Positions 13,940 through 22,820 of a stretch of 25,570 bases of DNA are shown piece after piece. The notes under the pieces were generated by a model. That model was not told the DNA's origin. It made no database searches and saw only the letters and a list, made by a program, of their open reading frames with translations. Within the stretch, counting starts at the first letter, position 1. Each line of letters opens with the position of its first letter. Source of the DNA: a virus; the IMG/VR virus record IMGVR_UViG_3300006916_000341, positions 1-25,570 of that record; one strand, written 5' to 3'. Both the position numbers and the translations under genes were made by a program.

Positions 13940-16329
13940 TGGCAACAAAACTTGAACTTCTACAAGAGGCGAATAACAGAGGTTTATTACCTCCAGAAAA
14001 AGTTACCTTATTGAAAGAGGCGCAAAAAAGAGGTTTAGTTGGCGGTGGAACTCCACAAGCACAACCTCAACAAGAAACATCAACTGGCGAAGAAATAGCA
14101 AGGCCATTTTTAAGGGCTGGAAGAAGTATTGCCGCAGGAATTGGAGGAGTTGGAGATATTGCTCAGGAAGCAGTTTATTTACCTGAAGCAATAGGAAGAG
14201 GTGCAGCAAGAGGTTTAGGCTTCGATGTAGAGCCTTTTGATTACTCTAAAGTAAATACCATAAGCCCAATGATAAGAAAGGGTTTTGATGATCTAACAGG
14301 AGGATTGACAGCCCCAAGAAGTAAAACAGAAGAAGTAGTTGATATTGTTGGCGAAATAGCTGGTGGTGGTTTAGGTGGTGCAATTGGAACTGTTGCAAGA
14401 AAAGCCGCAGACGTAGCGGCCTTAGTAGGAAAAAGAGCAGCCCAAAAAGTAACAGGAATGACAGGTGATTCAAAAGACTTAATAAAAGCCTTTGAAGATA
14501 CCGGGGTAAATCCAACCCTTGCAAATATAGCAGAAGGTCAAGGAACTAAATCTTTTCAAAACCTAGTAGGAAACGCCCCAGGAGGAAGGGGGGCTATCGA
14601 GAGAGCAACGCAAGATCAAATTGACTCATTAACAAAACAAATTGCAGGAATAACTAAAAGCGAAGGCGGAACAATACCACAAGCAGGTAAAGCTATTCAA
14701 GAAGGAGCTAAGACATTTAAAAGTGGAGTCGAGAGAAGAATTAGTAAACTTTATGATGATTTGGATGAGTTTATTCCAAAGGAAGTACCAACAAAAGAAC
14801 TACCTTTACCAAAAAGGCAGGCATTAATGAGTGATGCTAAAGGCGGTCAAAATATTAGTGATACTGATTTAGATGCTGGATTTCAAAACTACAAAGAAGC
14901 CAAAAGAATTGCTAGAGATAGTAAGCCAAAGAGTCTAACCCAATTCATAAAAGAGAATGGAGGCATTTATGATGCTGGAGGTGATTTAAAATCAATGGGA
15001 TTGGATAGTAGAGTTGGATTGATAAGAAAAAATCCATATTTTACTAAAACAACTAAACAAGGGCCGCAACAAATAAGAGTAACCCCTGATGACGTAACCC
15101 AAAGAGCGTGGGAAGAGGGTTATTTTCCAGAATTTACAGAAAGACCTAATACTAATGATTTACTAAATGCTATAAATGAAGAAGCTATTGGTAATGTTAG
15201 AATTAGCGATAAGCAAGGGGGATTAGCGCAAGAATATAACCAAGCTCAAGCTTATTTAAATCAAATAGATGAGTTGGGAATTGATTTTGATAAATATAAA
15301 TTAGCCAAGGGAATAAAAGATGATATTATTACTTCAAACAAAATCCCAACCAACAACTTGAAAACCATAGCCCAAGATGACGCTATCCAAGATGTTGTTG
15401 CGGTAGGGTCAGGAGATACAGCAAAAATACTAGCTCGATACAATGAAATAATAGATGAAGCTGGCAATATAACATACCCAAGACTTAAAACTTTTAGATC
15501 AACAGTAGGTGCAAAACTACAATCTCCAACTCTTCTTGGTGATGAGAAAAGTGCATTAAAGAAGATCTACGGTGCTTTATCTGAAGATATGAAAGAAGCA
15601 GTTGTTGCACAAGGTGGCGAAAAGGGATTGCAAGCATTTAACAAAGCAAACAAAGCTTTTGCCAGACATACAGCATTACTAGATAAAAAGATTGACCCAT
15701 TAATCAAAGCTAAAACACCATCAAAAGTTTATGATTTACTTCTATCTGGAACTAAACAAGGCGGAACTGACACACGCTTAATAATGAGAAACCTTGACCC
15801 AATACAAAAAGACTTTGTAAGAGGTACGGTAGCAAGAGAAATGGGATTAGCTAATGAAGGATTACAAGGTGCGGCAAGAGATACTTTTAGCCCTAACAAG
15901 TTCTTAACTGAATATAACAAGATGCAAAAAATAGGAGCTGAAAAAAACCTATTCACCTCAGAACAAAATGAAGCTTTTACCCAACTTAATAAAGTGATTG
16001 AGTCATTAAAAGAAACTAGCAAGGCGAGGCAAAGCTCAAATAACCTACCATATATGACTTGGGCCGGACTTGGTTATATGTTAAGGGGTGGAGTAGTTGG
16101 AGCTGGTGCAACAGTAGCCGGAGCTAACATCACATCTAAAATGATGACTAATCCAAAGTTTATTAAATGGTTAGCCCAAACTCCAAAAGTAAAACCCTTA
16201 GCAGTGCCAAAACATTTAAAGCAATTATCTATTATAGCAGGTTCAGCAAAAAGCCCTGAGTTATCAGAAGATATTTTAAACTATTTAGAGAGTATAACAA
16301 TAAAAAAGGAGAATAATGGCAACAAGTAA
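13939..16329 (+). CDS. large DNA ejection / internal virion protein
   Basis: A 796-residue protein, the largest of three ejection genes. The N-terminus has a short duplicated motif (LLQEANNRGLLPPEK then LLKEAQKRGLV, residues 7-34), which I know from the start of phage internal virion proteins. Two glycine/alanine-rich amphipathic stretches follow (about 56-95 and 137-165, with EIAGGGLGGAIG). A hydrophobic segment near the C-terminus (about 705-729) could insert into the host membrane. The middle is helical and charged. No lysozyme or transglycosylase motif (for example a clear catalytic E with a GLxQ pattern) was found, so a lytic activity is not claimed. Its last 14 nt overlap the adaptor gene. 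Confidence 0.7.
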   Translation: MATKLELLQEANNRGLLPPEKVTLLKEAQKRGLVGGGTPQAQPQQETSTGEEIARPFLRAGRSIAAGIGGVGDIAQEAVYLPEAIGRGAARGLGFDVEPFDYSKVNTISPMIRKGFDDLTGGLTAPRSKTEEVVDIVGEIAGGGLGGAIGTVARKAADVAALVGKRAAQKVTGMTGDSKDLIKAFEDTGVNPTLANIAEGQGTKSFQNLVGNAPGGRGAIERATQDQIDSLTKQIAGITKSEGGTIPQAGKAIQEGAKTFKSGVERRISKLYDDLDEFIPKEVPTKELPLPKRQALMSDAKGGQNISDTDLDAGFQNYKEAKRIARDSKPKSLTQFIKENGGIYDAGGDLKSMGLDSRVGLIRKNPYFTKTTKQGPQQIRVTPDDVTQRAWEEGYFPEFTERPNTNDLLNAINEEAIGNVRISDKQGGLAQEYNQAQAYLNQIDELGIDFDKYKLAKGIKDDIITSNKIPTNNLKTIAQDDAIQDVVAVGSGDTAKILARYNEIIDEAGNITYPRLKTFRSTVGAKLQSPTLLGDEKSALKKIYGALSEDMKEAVVAQGGEKGLQAFNKANKAFARHTALLDKKIDPLIKAKTPSKVYDLLLSGTKQGGTDTRLIMRNLDPIQKDFVRGTVAREMGLANEGLQGAARDTFSPNKFLTEYNKMQKIGAEKNLFTSEQNEAFTQLNKVIESLKETSKARQSSNNLPYMTWAGLGYMLRGGVVGAGATVAGANITSKMMTNPKFIKWLAQTPKVKPLAVPKHLKQLSIIAGSAKSPELSEDILNYLESITIKKENNGNK

Positions 16330-18787
16330 TTCAAGCGATTTTAACTTAACTCGTAACCAAATAGTAGAAGAATCCTTTAGAGAAATTGGCGTTAAAACTC
16401 CAAATCGTACTTTAACTAGTGAGGAAATGAACGATGGAGCTAGAACCTTAAACCTTCTTATTAAATCCTTAATATCCAAAGGCTCTTTTTTATGGAAGAT
16501 AAAACAAGCAACCTTATTTTCTGTAAATGGTCAATCTAAATATGTTATTGATGGAGCTACTGCTAATGCAACTGAAGAATACACGGAAACCACAACAACA
16601 GCAATAACCTCTAGCGGAGCATCATTGATAAATGTTTCTAGTATTGTTGGTTTTGTTAAGGATTACTTTATAGGTTTAGTACAAGATAATAATACTATTC
16701 ACTGGTCAACAATTAATAGGTTAGGGACTGATACCGTTTTTACTGAAGATTTTAATGATGATACAGGGTTAACTTTTGATAGTGATAAAATAAGGATAGA
16801 ATCAGGAGTGGCGGCATTAGATCCACAAGATGACCCTTCTGAAACATTTAATCAAGACTTTTCCTCCTCTACAGGATTTACCTTTAATGCGAGTGCCACT
16901 GAATTTACAGCCGGACAGCTTCAACAAATAGATATGCGTACCGCAGACGCTACTTTTGCTGCAACGTATACAACTGATGTTAATGGAACGTGGGGAGATG
17001 GAACTTTAACAGGTACGGCGGTTGGTGGCGCAAGTGTTAGTTCTGGTAAATTAGATTTATCATCTGATGATTTAAGATATGTAGAATATAGCGCACCATC
17101 TAATTTGGATGGCGTACAAACAGGAGCTGTAAAATTTAAAGTAACTCCTAACTATTCAGGAACTCCAGCATCAAGCCAATACTTCTTATCTACCACTTTT
17201 GCAAGAGGAAGTTTAGTCAATACGATTGAATATATACATAAATCAAATGGAGCCCTAAGTTATGCTTATTATAATTCTTCTGGAGTTTTAATAGTATCTA
17301 AAGAGATTGCTTGGAGCCCCACAAGTGGTGTTGAATATGAAGTAGAATTTAACTTTGATATGGACGCTGGTATTCAAAATACATTTATAGATGGGGTTCT
17401 TGTAAAAAACTCAACAACAGTCGCCGCCGGAGCTAGAACCAATACAGCAACTTTGGCTATTGTAGGAACTGGAAGAGGTGTAGCCCCAGCAGAAACAAGC
17501 AACTATGAAATAGATGATATAATATTCTTTGATACACTTCAACACACAACAGCGGGGGGCAATTATACACCGGGCTATACAGTTCCAGAAACTATTTATG
17601 ACGGTGATGTAATCACATTACCAACCTTCACTTATTCAGGAATAGGACATATTCAATCTTTTGACTTATTCGCTACTACTGAAGGAAACGCGCCTAGATA
17701 TGTGACTAATGGTCAATACTGGAATGGTGCAGCGTGGGTTGCTAGTGATGATTCATTCGCTCAAGCAAACACAGTAGCAGATGTTAATACTAATATTTCA
17801 ACTTTGACAGCGGCCGATACTATCACAATGAAAATAATAACAGATGATAGCGCAGTTCAAATGTCAGTTGATGATTTAACAATAACATACACTGGAGAAA
17901 TAACCCCTTATCCAACAGATAACCCAACTATTGATATTGACACTGCAATAACTGGAGATATTAAATCATGGTCATCATTTGTAACTTCTATAGTAGCCGT
18001 GGGGTCAGATAGTGTCACTTTTGCCCTATCTAATGATGGGGGATCTACTTATAAATATTGGAATGGCGCATGGTCAACTAGTGATGGTACTTTTGCACAA
18101 AGCGCAAGCGCAACCGATACCAACACTAATATTGTTACCTTCCCTATTGCCACAGGAGGAATGAAGATTAGGTTATTCTTACATTCAGACGATGGGTCAA
18201 CAACTCCAACTATTGGCAATTTAGATGTTAATTATGGGGTAGGTAAGTCTTGTTATTTAGATGATGTTACAACAAACGATAGCGCAAGCGGGAGTGCTGT
18301 TTATGTTTATGAGAAAAAAATCTTAAGACCTGAAAACATACAAAACGCTCAATCTACTTTAGGAACAGATAGCGAGATTCCGATGACTCAATATTCAAGA
18401 GATACTTATTATGATATTCCGGTAAAAAGTACACCAGGAAGATCTAACTTATTCTTTTATGATAAGCAGTTAACTTCTGGACTCATGCATTTATGGCCTG
18501 TGCCTAATTCAGTAGCTAATAAAACGGTGTTTAGCTTCACTGAACAGCTTTTTGACTTTGACACTGCAACAGATGACCCTGATTTCCCGGTGGAGTGGTT
18601 ACAGCCATTAATCCTTATTGTTGCTTATCGTTTAAGTCGTAAATATGGCAGATTAGATTTACAGGAAAAAGAGCAGTTAAAAAGAGATGCTGATGAAGCC
18701 CTAGAAGATGTAGAGGGTTATGACAGGGAGGAAACAAGTATCTACTTTCAACCTGCAAGTAATGTTAATGTTAATAATTACAGATAA
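16316..18787 (+). CDS. P22 gp4-like head-tail adaptor with very large insertion
   Basis: The two ends match tail accessory factor gp4-type proteins. At the N-end RNQIVEESFREIGVKTPNR (13-31) and SLISKGSFLWK (51-61) are the helical bundle that docks on the portal. At the C-end are PENIQ (672-676), LMHLWPVP (723-730), a DPDFPVEWLQPLILIVAYRL stretch (755-774) and YFQPASNV (810-817). Known relatives are about 170-300 residues; here residues about 141-652 are extra. The insertion holds two short repeats (about 143-168 and 178-204), a concanavalin/LamG-like region (about 210-410) and two tandem YWNGAW domains (440-527 and 553-641). The ATG at 16316 has AAGGAG upstream. The insertion probably projects from the neck as a host- or glycan-binding arm (inference). 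Confidence 0.8.
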   Translation: MATSNSSDFNLTRNQIVEESFREIGVKTPNRTLTSEEMNDGARTLNLLIKSLISKGSFLWKIKQATLFSVNGQSKYVIDGATANATEEYTETTTTAITSSGASLINVSSIVGFVKDYFIGLVQDNNTIHWSTINRLGTDTVFTEDFNDDTGLTFDSDKIRIESGVAALDPQDDPSETFNQDFSSSTGFTFNASATEFTAGQLQQIDMRTADATFAATYTTDVNGTWGDGTLTGTAVGGASVSSGKLDLSSDDLRYVEYSAPSNLDGVQTGAVKFKVTPNYSGTPASSQYFLSTTFARGSLVNTIEYIHKSNGALSYAYYNSSGVLIVSKEIAWSPTSGVEYEVEFNFDMDAGIQNTFIDGVLVKNSTTVAAGARTNTATLAIVGTGRGVAPAETSNYEIDDIIFFDTLQHTTAGGNYTPGYTVPETIYDGDVITLPTFTYSGIGHIQSFDLFATTEGNAPRYVTNGQYWNGAAWVASDDSFAQANTVADVNTNISTLTAADTITMKIITDDSAVQMSVDDLTITYTGEITPYPTDNPTIDIDTAITGDIKSWSSFVTSIVAVGSDSVTFALSNDGGSTYKYWNGAWSTSDGTFAQSASATDTNTNIVTFPIATGGMKIRLFLHSDDGSTTPTIGNLDVNYGVGKSCYLDDVTTNDSASGSAVYVYEKKILRPENIQNAQSTLGTDSEIPMTQYSRDTYYDIPVKSTPGRSNLFFYDKQLTSGLMHLWPVPNSVANKTVFSFTEQLFDFDTATDDPDFPVEWLQPLILIVAYRLSRKYGRLDLQEKEQLKRDADEALEDVEGYDREETSIYFQPASNVNVNNYR
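17714..18238 (+). repeat. tandem YWNGAW domain repeat inside the adaptor
   Basis: Two copies of a beta-rich unit are encoded at about 17714-17896 (residues 467-527) and 18056-18238 (residues 581-641). Both show YWNGA(A)W, then a D-x-x-FAQ block, NTNI, a hydrophobic strand, DD/DDG and a closing Y-T/G strand. The copies are diverged, so the duplication is not recent. It lies wholly inside the adaptor insertion. Confidence 0.6.
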
Positions 18788-20208
18788 TGGCATTTATACC
18801 TTTTCCACTAGCAATAAATTCTTACAAAGCTCGTAGCGGCTTATTATCTAGTGAAAGGCTTGTTAATATGTATGTTGAAACCGCACCAGCCGAAGCTCCT
18901 TTTAATTATGCGCTTTATGGAACCCCTGGCCTTAAACCGTGGGTAGATTTAGGGGTTTTTAACCCTATCTATGGAGCTGAAAGAATGGGTGATGATATTT
19001 ATGTTGTTTGCGGAGTTACTGTTTATAAAATTGACAGTAGCAAGACAGTTACAACTATTGGCACAATGGGGGTAGCTCCAGGCAGGGTAATGATGACCAA
19101 TAACGCAACTCAGGTAACTATATTAGTTGAAAGTGGACAGGCTTTTTATTGCACCTCAGCCGCTGGATCTTTAGTTGAAATCATAGATGCTGACTATGTT
19201 AATTCTGGATCAGTTGATACAGTAGATGGATTTACAATGTTTACTAATTTAGAATCAAGAACATTTCAAATATCAGAGCTAAATCAAACGGATTCATATC
19301 TAGCTTTAGATACCGCAGATGTTTTATCAAACTCTTCTGATTTAGTAAGAGTTGCATCAAACAACCTTGAAGCCTGGATGTTTAAGAAAGATATTACTTT
19401 AGTTTATTACAATTCAGGAAGCGGCACTTTTCCTTTTGCTCGCAAAAATGGTATTCTTATTCAAAAAGGATGTGCCGCAAAACACTCAGTAGCCACTATG
19501 GATAACAGTTTCTTTTTTCTTGGTAATGATAGAGTTATTTATGGAACTGGCGGCTATAAACTTGTGCCTATATCAACCTTTCCAATTTCAGAAGAAATAG
19601 AAAACTATAGTAGGGTTGATGACGCTTTTGCATTTACTTATATTCAAGCGGGCCACAAATTCTATTCAATAACATTTCCAACAGCAAATAAAACTTGGGT
19701 TTACGATCTAACCACTAAATCTTGGCATGAAAGAGAAAGTCTTGATAGGAACATGCAAGCAAAAGAATGGAGAGCTAATTGTCATGTGTTCTTTAATGGT
19801 TTAAATATAGTTGGCGATAATGCAACAGGAAAGCTTTATGAATTAGATTTAGATACTTATGATGAAGATGGAACTACTCTAATATCTAAAGTAGTTTCTA
19901 CAACTCAATTTGATGAGTATAGACGCGATACAGTAGCTGATTTAACTTTAGTAATGGACACAGGTGTTGGCCTTAATGATGGTCAAGGTTTAGAGCCAGA
20001 AATCATGATGCGCACTTCTATTGATGGTGCTAAAACCTGGTCAAAAGAATTAAAACAACCCCTTGGAGATCAAGGCAATTATGAATCAGAAATAGTCTGG
20101 AATAGAGTGGCTTTTGGCCGCTCATTAATAATGGAACTTGCTATATCTGACCCAGTTAAAAGGTCGATCATTGGTTCATTTATTGAAGTTTCAAGGGGGC
20201 AAAAATGA
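18787..20208 (+). CDS. P22 gp10-like tail accessory factor (packaged DNA stabilisation)
   Basis: At 473 residues it is almost exactly the size of P22 gp10 (472). The start PFPLAINSYKARSGLLSSER (5-24), followed by L-V-N-M-Y-V-E, is the conserved family beginning. Repeated beta-propeller-like blades follow, with a VVCG(V)TVYKID strand, KNGILIQKGCAAKHSV and a GNDRVIYGTGGYKLVPIS stretch. The gp10 ring sits below the gp4-like adaptor, closes the channel and carries the tail spike/fibre attachment. It starts 1 nt inside the stop of the adaptor gene, as expected for a complex made in fixed ratio. The next gene overlaps it by ATGA. Confidence 0.85.
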   Translation: MAFIPFPLAINSYKARSGLLSSERLVNMYVETAPAEAPFNYALYGTPGLKPWVDLGVFNPIYGAERMGDDIYVVCGVTVYKIDSSKTVTTIGTMGVAPGRVMMTNNATQVTILVESGQAFYCTSAAGSLVEIIDADYVNSGSVDTVDGFTMFTNLESRTFQISELNQTDSYLALDTADVLSNSSDLVRVASNNLEAWMFKKDITLVYYNSGSGTFPFARKNGILIQKGCAAKHSVATMDNSFFFLGNDRVIYGTGGYKLVPISTFPISEEIENYSRVDDAFAFTYIQAGHKFYSITFPTANKTWVYDLTTKSWHERESLDRNMQAKEWRANCHVFFNGLNIVGDNATGKLYELDLDTYDEDGTTLISKVVSTTQFDEYRRDTVADLTLVMDTGVGLNDGQGLEPEIMMRTSIDGAKTWSKELKQPLGDQGNYESEIVWNRVAFGRSLIMELAISDPVKRSIIGSFIEVSRGQK

Positions 20209-20771
20209 TAGTTTCCTTACCAGATTCAAATGAAATAATTTCAAACGAAGACCAATTAACCACTACTCCTTGGTTTACTTTTTTTCAAGATGTTTGGAAG
20301 GCTATCCGGGGCGGCTTGGGGATATCTATTGGGGGAACTATATCAACTAATACCACCTCAGCTTCAAATTCAGGAAGCGGAGAAACCACGATGATAACTT
20401 ATACAGTTACCCCAATGTTAAATAATGGTGATGAAATTTATATTAAAGCGTGGGGAACTTATGCAGCTAACGCAAACAATAAAACTATAAAACTTAAATT
20501 TGGATCTCAAACAATATTAGATACTGGAGCAGTAGCGGCCAATGATGGATCTTGGCAGATTGAAGCCTCTATAATTAGAACAGCCGCAGCCACACAAGAG
20601 ATAATAGCAACCATAATATCCAGCAATAGTAACGTGGCAGAATCTGCAACTAGAACCGCAGGAACACAAGATTTAACAACCTCTAATGCTTTATTAATTA
20701 CAGGACAAGGAACTTCAAGCGATGATATAGTGCAAAATGCTATGTTAGTAAAATTGACACCTAATGATTAA
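20205..20771 (+). CDS. short tail protein with beta-sandwich C-terminus
   Basis: The 188-residue product has an N-terminal amphipathic segment PWFTFFQDVWKAI (22-34) typical of short phage tail proteins that attach to the gp10-type ring (W-F-x-F-F-x-x-x-W pattern), then GGLGISIGGT and a beta-rich domain to the end (T/S/N-rich strands such as IYIKAWGTYAAN and KTIKLKFGSQTIL). The last strand MLVKLTP closes a jelly-roll-like C-terminus. By position it takes the place of P22 gp26 (tail needle), but no long trimeric coiled coil is present, so it is not a classical needle. A tail tip or minor fibre role is inference. ATGA overlap with the gp10-like gene. Confidence 0.55.
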   Translation: MIVSLPDSNEIISNEDQLTTTPWFTFFQDVWKAIRGGLGISIGGTISTNTTSASNSGSGETTMITYTVTPMLNNGDEIYIKAWGTYAANANNKTIKLKFGSQTILDTGAVAANDGSWQIEASIIRTAAATQEIIATIISSNSNVAESATRTAGTQDLTTSNALLITGQGTSSDDIVQNAMLVKLTPND

Positions 20772-20776
20772 TTAGG

Positions 20777-20805
20777 TTGACATCTTATTTTCTTAGTAAG
20801 AAAAT
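20777..20805 (+). promoter_or_regulatory. promoter-like site with palindrome before the tail fibre gene
   Basis: A perfect TTGACA (20777-20782) is followed after 17 nt by GAAAAT (20800-20805), 4 of 6 bases of the -10 consensus. Between and over the -10 lies a perfect palindrome, ATTTTCTTA (20787-20795), G, TAAGAAAAT (20797-20805). The palindrome could be an operator regulating fibre synthesis or an mRNA hairpin (8-bp stem, 3-nt loop). No U-run follows. Located 47 nt upstream of the GTG start at 20852. Confidence 0.4.
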
Positions 20806-20851
20806 CTATCAACGCTTGAAGAAAGAATTATTAATTTAACTTAAATTTCAA

Positions 20852-22192
20852 GTGGTACAAACATTATTATTACCTATAGAGCAAGTATTTTCAGACTTAG
20901 GGGCAATAGGGGCTGGATTTAAACTTTATACCTACGAGACAACAACAACAACTCCGTTAGCAACTTATTCTGACACTGCTTTAAGTGTAGCAAATACCAA
21001 TCCAATAATAGCTGATTCAGCAGGGCGTTTCATTCAAACATTTATAGGGGATGCAAAGTTATATAAAGCAGTCTTAAAAGATGCAGATGATAATACAATC
21101 TGGACAGCAGATCCAATTGATCCTAAAGTATTTAGTTTAGATGATTTTGACCCTAGACCTACCTCATTCTGGGGAACTACAGGGGGAACATCTTCAGCCT
21201 ACACTTTAGGTGCCGACCCAGTAGTTTCAACTTATTCTGATACCCAAACTTTCTTTTTGGCTTTTCACATAGCTAATGTAGCCGCCCCAACTTTAACTTA
21301 TGTAAGTGGTGGAGCTGCTTTAAATCTTAAAAAAAGCGATGGAGCTGGTGGTAAAATAGATTTAGAAGCTAATGACGTTTTAACAGGAACTTATGAGGCA
21401 AGAAATGATGGAACTGATATTATTATTTTAAACCCAGAAAAACCAACAAAAATAAAACTTAGTAATGGAGGCGAGCTTACTATTGCAACAGGCGAGATAA
21501 CAATAACTCATTCTAGACATATTGTCGATACTGAATCAGACGCAGCAACAGATGATCTTGAAACGATTAATGGAGGGTCAGCAAATCAAATCATAATTCT
21601 ATCAAACACCGACCCTGCCAGAGTGGTTGTTGTAAAAAACGGAGTAGGAAATATCATTAATATATCAGGAGATATTTCTTTAGAAAATATAAATCAAGAG
21701 ATATATCTTCAATATGATGGTTCAAACTGGGTAGTGCAAAACGTAGGGCAAACGATCCAGACTGTAAATACACAAACGGGAGCGGTTGCAACAGGATCTA
21801 GTCAAATACCTCTTGATGATTCAATACCGCAGAACACAGAAGGGTTTGAAGTCATGTCATTAAGCGTAACTCCTACTAGCGCAGCTAATAACCTATTAAT
21901 TCAGGTTGTGGTTAATTGCGCTATTGATTCAGCATTAACTCCAACTATAGCTTTATTCCAAGATTCAACATCAAATGCGTTAGCGTGTAATACTATGTTT
22001 AATGGCACTAACACAGTGACTCCCTATGTATTCAATCATTACATGGCGGCAGGAACGGCCTCTTCAACAACATTTAAAGTTAGAATAGGGTCATCTAGTG
22101 CAACAACCATGACCTTCAACGGTTTTAGTAGTGCTAGGAAATTTGGTGGCGTTTTAGCCTCTTCAATAACAATAACTGAAATACAGGCATAA
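20852..22192 (+). CDS. tail fibre protein
   Basis: The start is GTG; the frame is closed by TAA at 20837, so no upstream ATG is possible. The N-terminal 90 residues (LPIEQVFSDLGAIGAGFKLY, then T-Y-E-T and a TPLATYSDTALS strand, ADSAGRF, IWTADPID) are the attachment domain seen in many podovirus fibres/spikes. A middle beta segment contains ITHSRHIVDTESDAATDDLE and INGGSANQ, a common fibre repeat block. The C-terminal domain from about 308 (QTGAVATGSSQIPLDDSIPQ) to 446 is a beta-sandwich tip likely to contact the receptor. No catalytic spike motif is seen, so it is a binding fibre rather than a depolymerase. Weak ribosome binding site. Confidence 0.75.
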   Translation: MVQTLLLPIEQVFSDLGAIGAGFKLYTYETTTTTPLATYSDTALSVANTNPIIADSAGRFIQTFIGDAKLYKAVLKDADDNTIWTADPIDPKVFSLDDFDPRPTSFWGTTGGTSSAYTLGADPVVSTYSDTQTFFLAFHIANVAAPTLTYVSGGAALNLKKSDGAGGKIDLEANDVLTGTYEARNDGTDIIILNPEKPTKIKLSNGGELTIATGEITITHSRHIVDTESDAATDDLETINGGSANQIIILSNTDPARVVVVKNGVGNIINISGDISLENINQEIYLQYDGSNWVVQNVGQTIQTVNTQTGAVATGSSQIPLDDSIPQNTEGFEVMSLSVTPTSAANNLLIQVVVNCAIDSALTPTIALFQDSTSNALACNTMFNGTNTVTPYVFNHYMAAGTASSTTFKVRIGSSSATTMTFNGFSSARKFGGVLASSITITEIQA

Positions 22193-22193
22193 C

Positions 22194-22712
22194 ATGAGCA
22201 ATATAATAAAAGCAATTCAAGAAATTTACCCAGATATCGAAGGAGGTTTTGTTTATTGGGAAACTAAACAAGATGGCACTCCTTTAGATAATCCGGAGGA
22301 TGGTTTAATCTGGGAGAATATAGAATATTCAAAGCCTCTTTGGTCTAATGTTGAGGCCAAGTTAAATGAGGTTGATTTACAAGAAGCTAAAGATGCTAAA
22401 ACAACAGAAATAGAACAAGCAAGAAAAGATTATCAATACTCTAATATTACCTTTGAGGGCAATGATTATCTAGCAACCTTCACAGCTCAAACTAAGTTTT
22501 ATAATTTATTATCTTTGTCAACTGGTGATATTGATTGGAGATTAGCAGATTGTGTTACATGGATAACTTTAACACAAACACAGGCTATAGCCTTAAAAGA
22601 TGTTATTATAGCAAGAGAATCAGCCGCCTATCAACATGAAAGCACAAAAATTATTGATATTAACAATGCTATTGATGTAGAAGCTGTAAATGCGATTGAT
22701 TGGACGTTATGA
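22194..22712 (+). CDS. DUF4376-type tail fibre-associated protein
   Basis: The 172-residue product has an N-terminal domain (GGFVYWETKQDG, NPEDGLIWENIEYSKP) and a helical C-terminal DUF4376-like domain, about residues 60-165. That domain shows a long helix EAKDAKTTEIEQARKDYQYS, FEGNDYLATFTAQTKF, a W near WITLTQTQAIALKD and a helix IIARESAAYQHE. DUF4376 proteins are encoded right after phage tail fibre genes and are thought to be fibre assembly chaperones or fibre-associated factors. That fits here: the gene starts 2 nt after the fibre stop. Its end overlaps a tiny membrane-protein gene by ATGA. Confidence 0.75.
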   Translation: MSNIIKAIQEIYPDIEGGFVYWETKQDGTPLDNPEDGLIWENIEYSKPLWSNVEAKLNEVDLQEAKDAKTTEIEQARKDYQYSNITFEGNDYLATFTAQTKFYNLLSLSTGDIDWRLADCVTWITLTQTQAIALKDVIIARESAAYQHESTKIIDINNAIDVEAVNAIDWTL

Positions 22713-22792
22713 GAAATAAACTTATAAATTTATTAATAATAATCGCTGTATTTAATATATGGATATATACAGCTTTAGAATTTACAAAATAA
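22709..22792 (+). CDS. tiny membrane protein, 27 aa
   Basis: The ATG at 22709 overlaps the preceding stop in ATGA, the same coupling used across this genome, and the frame runs to TAA at 22790-22792. The product is MRNKLINLLI followed by IIAVFNIWIYTA and a short LEFTK tail: a positive N-terminus and one transmembrane segment (about 6-22). It is the first of four small membrane-protein genes leading to the DUF5675 gene. It is very short, so function is uncertain; candidates are a holin, antiholin or lysis accessory peptide. Confidence 0.45.
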   Translation: MRNKLINLLIIIAVFNIWIYTALEFTK

Positions 22793-22820
22793 TAGTAATA
22801 ACTGAATACTAATTCTAAAT

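Noticed and set aside
14246-14524. Minus-strand leucine-rich ORF of 92 codons
   Set aside because: Shadow of the large ejection protein gene in AT-rich repeats; composition (L/F/R runs) is not protein-like.
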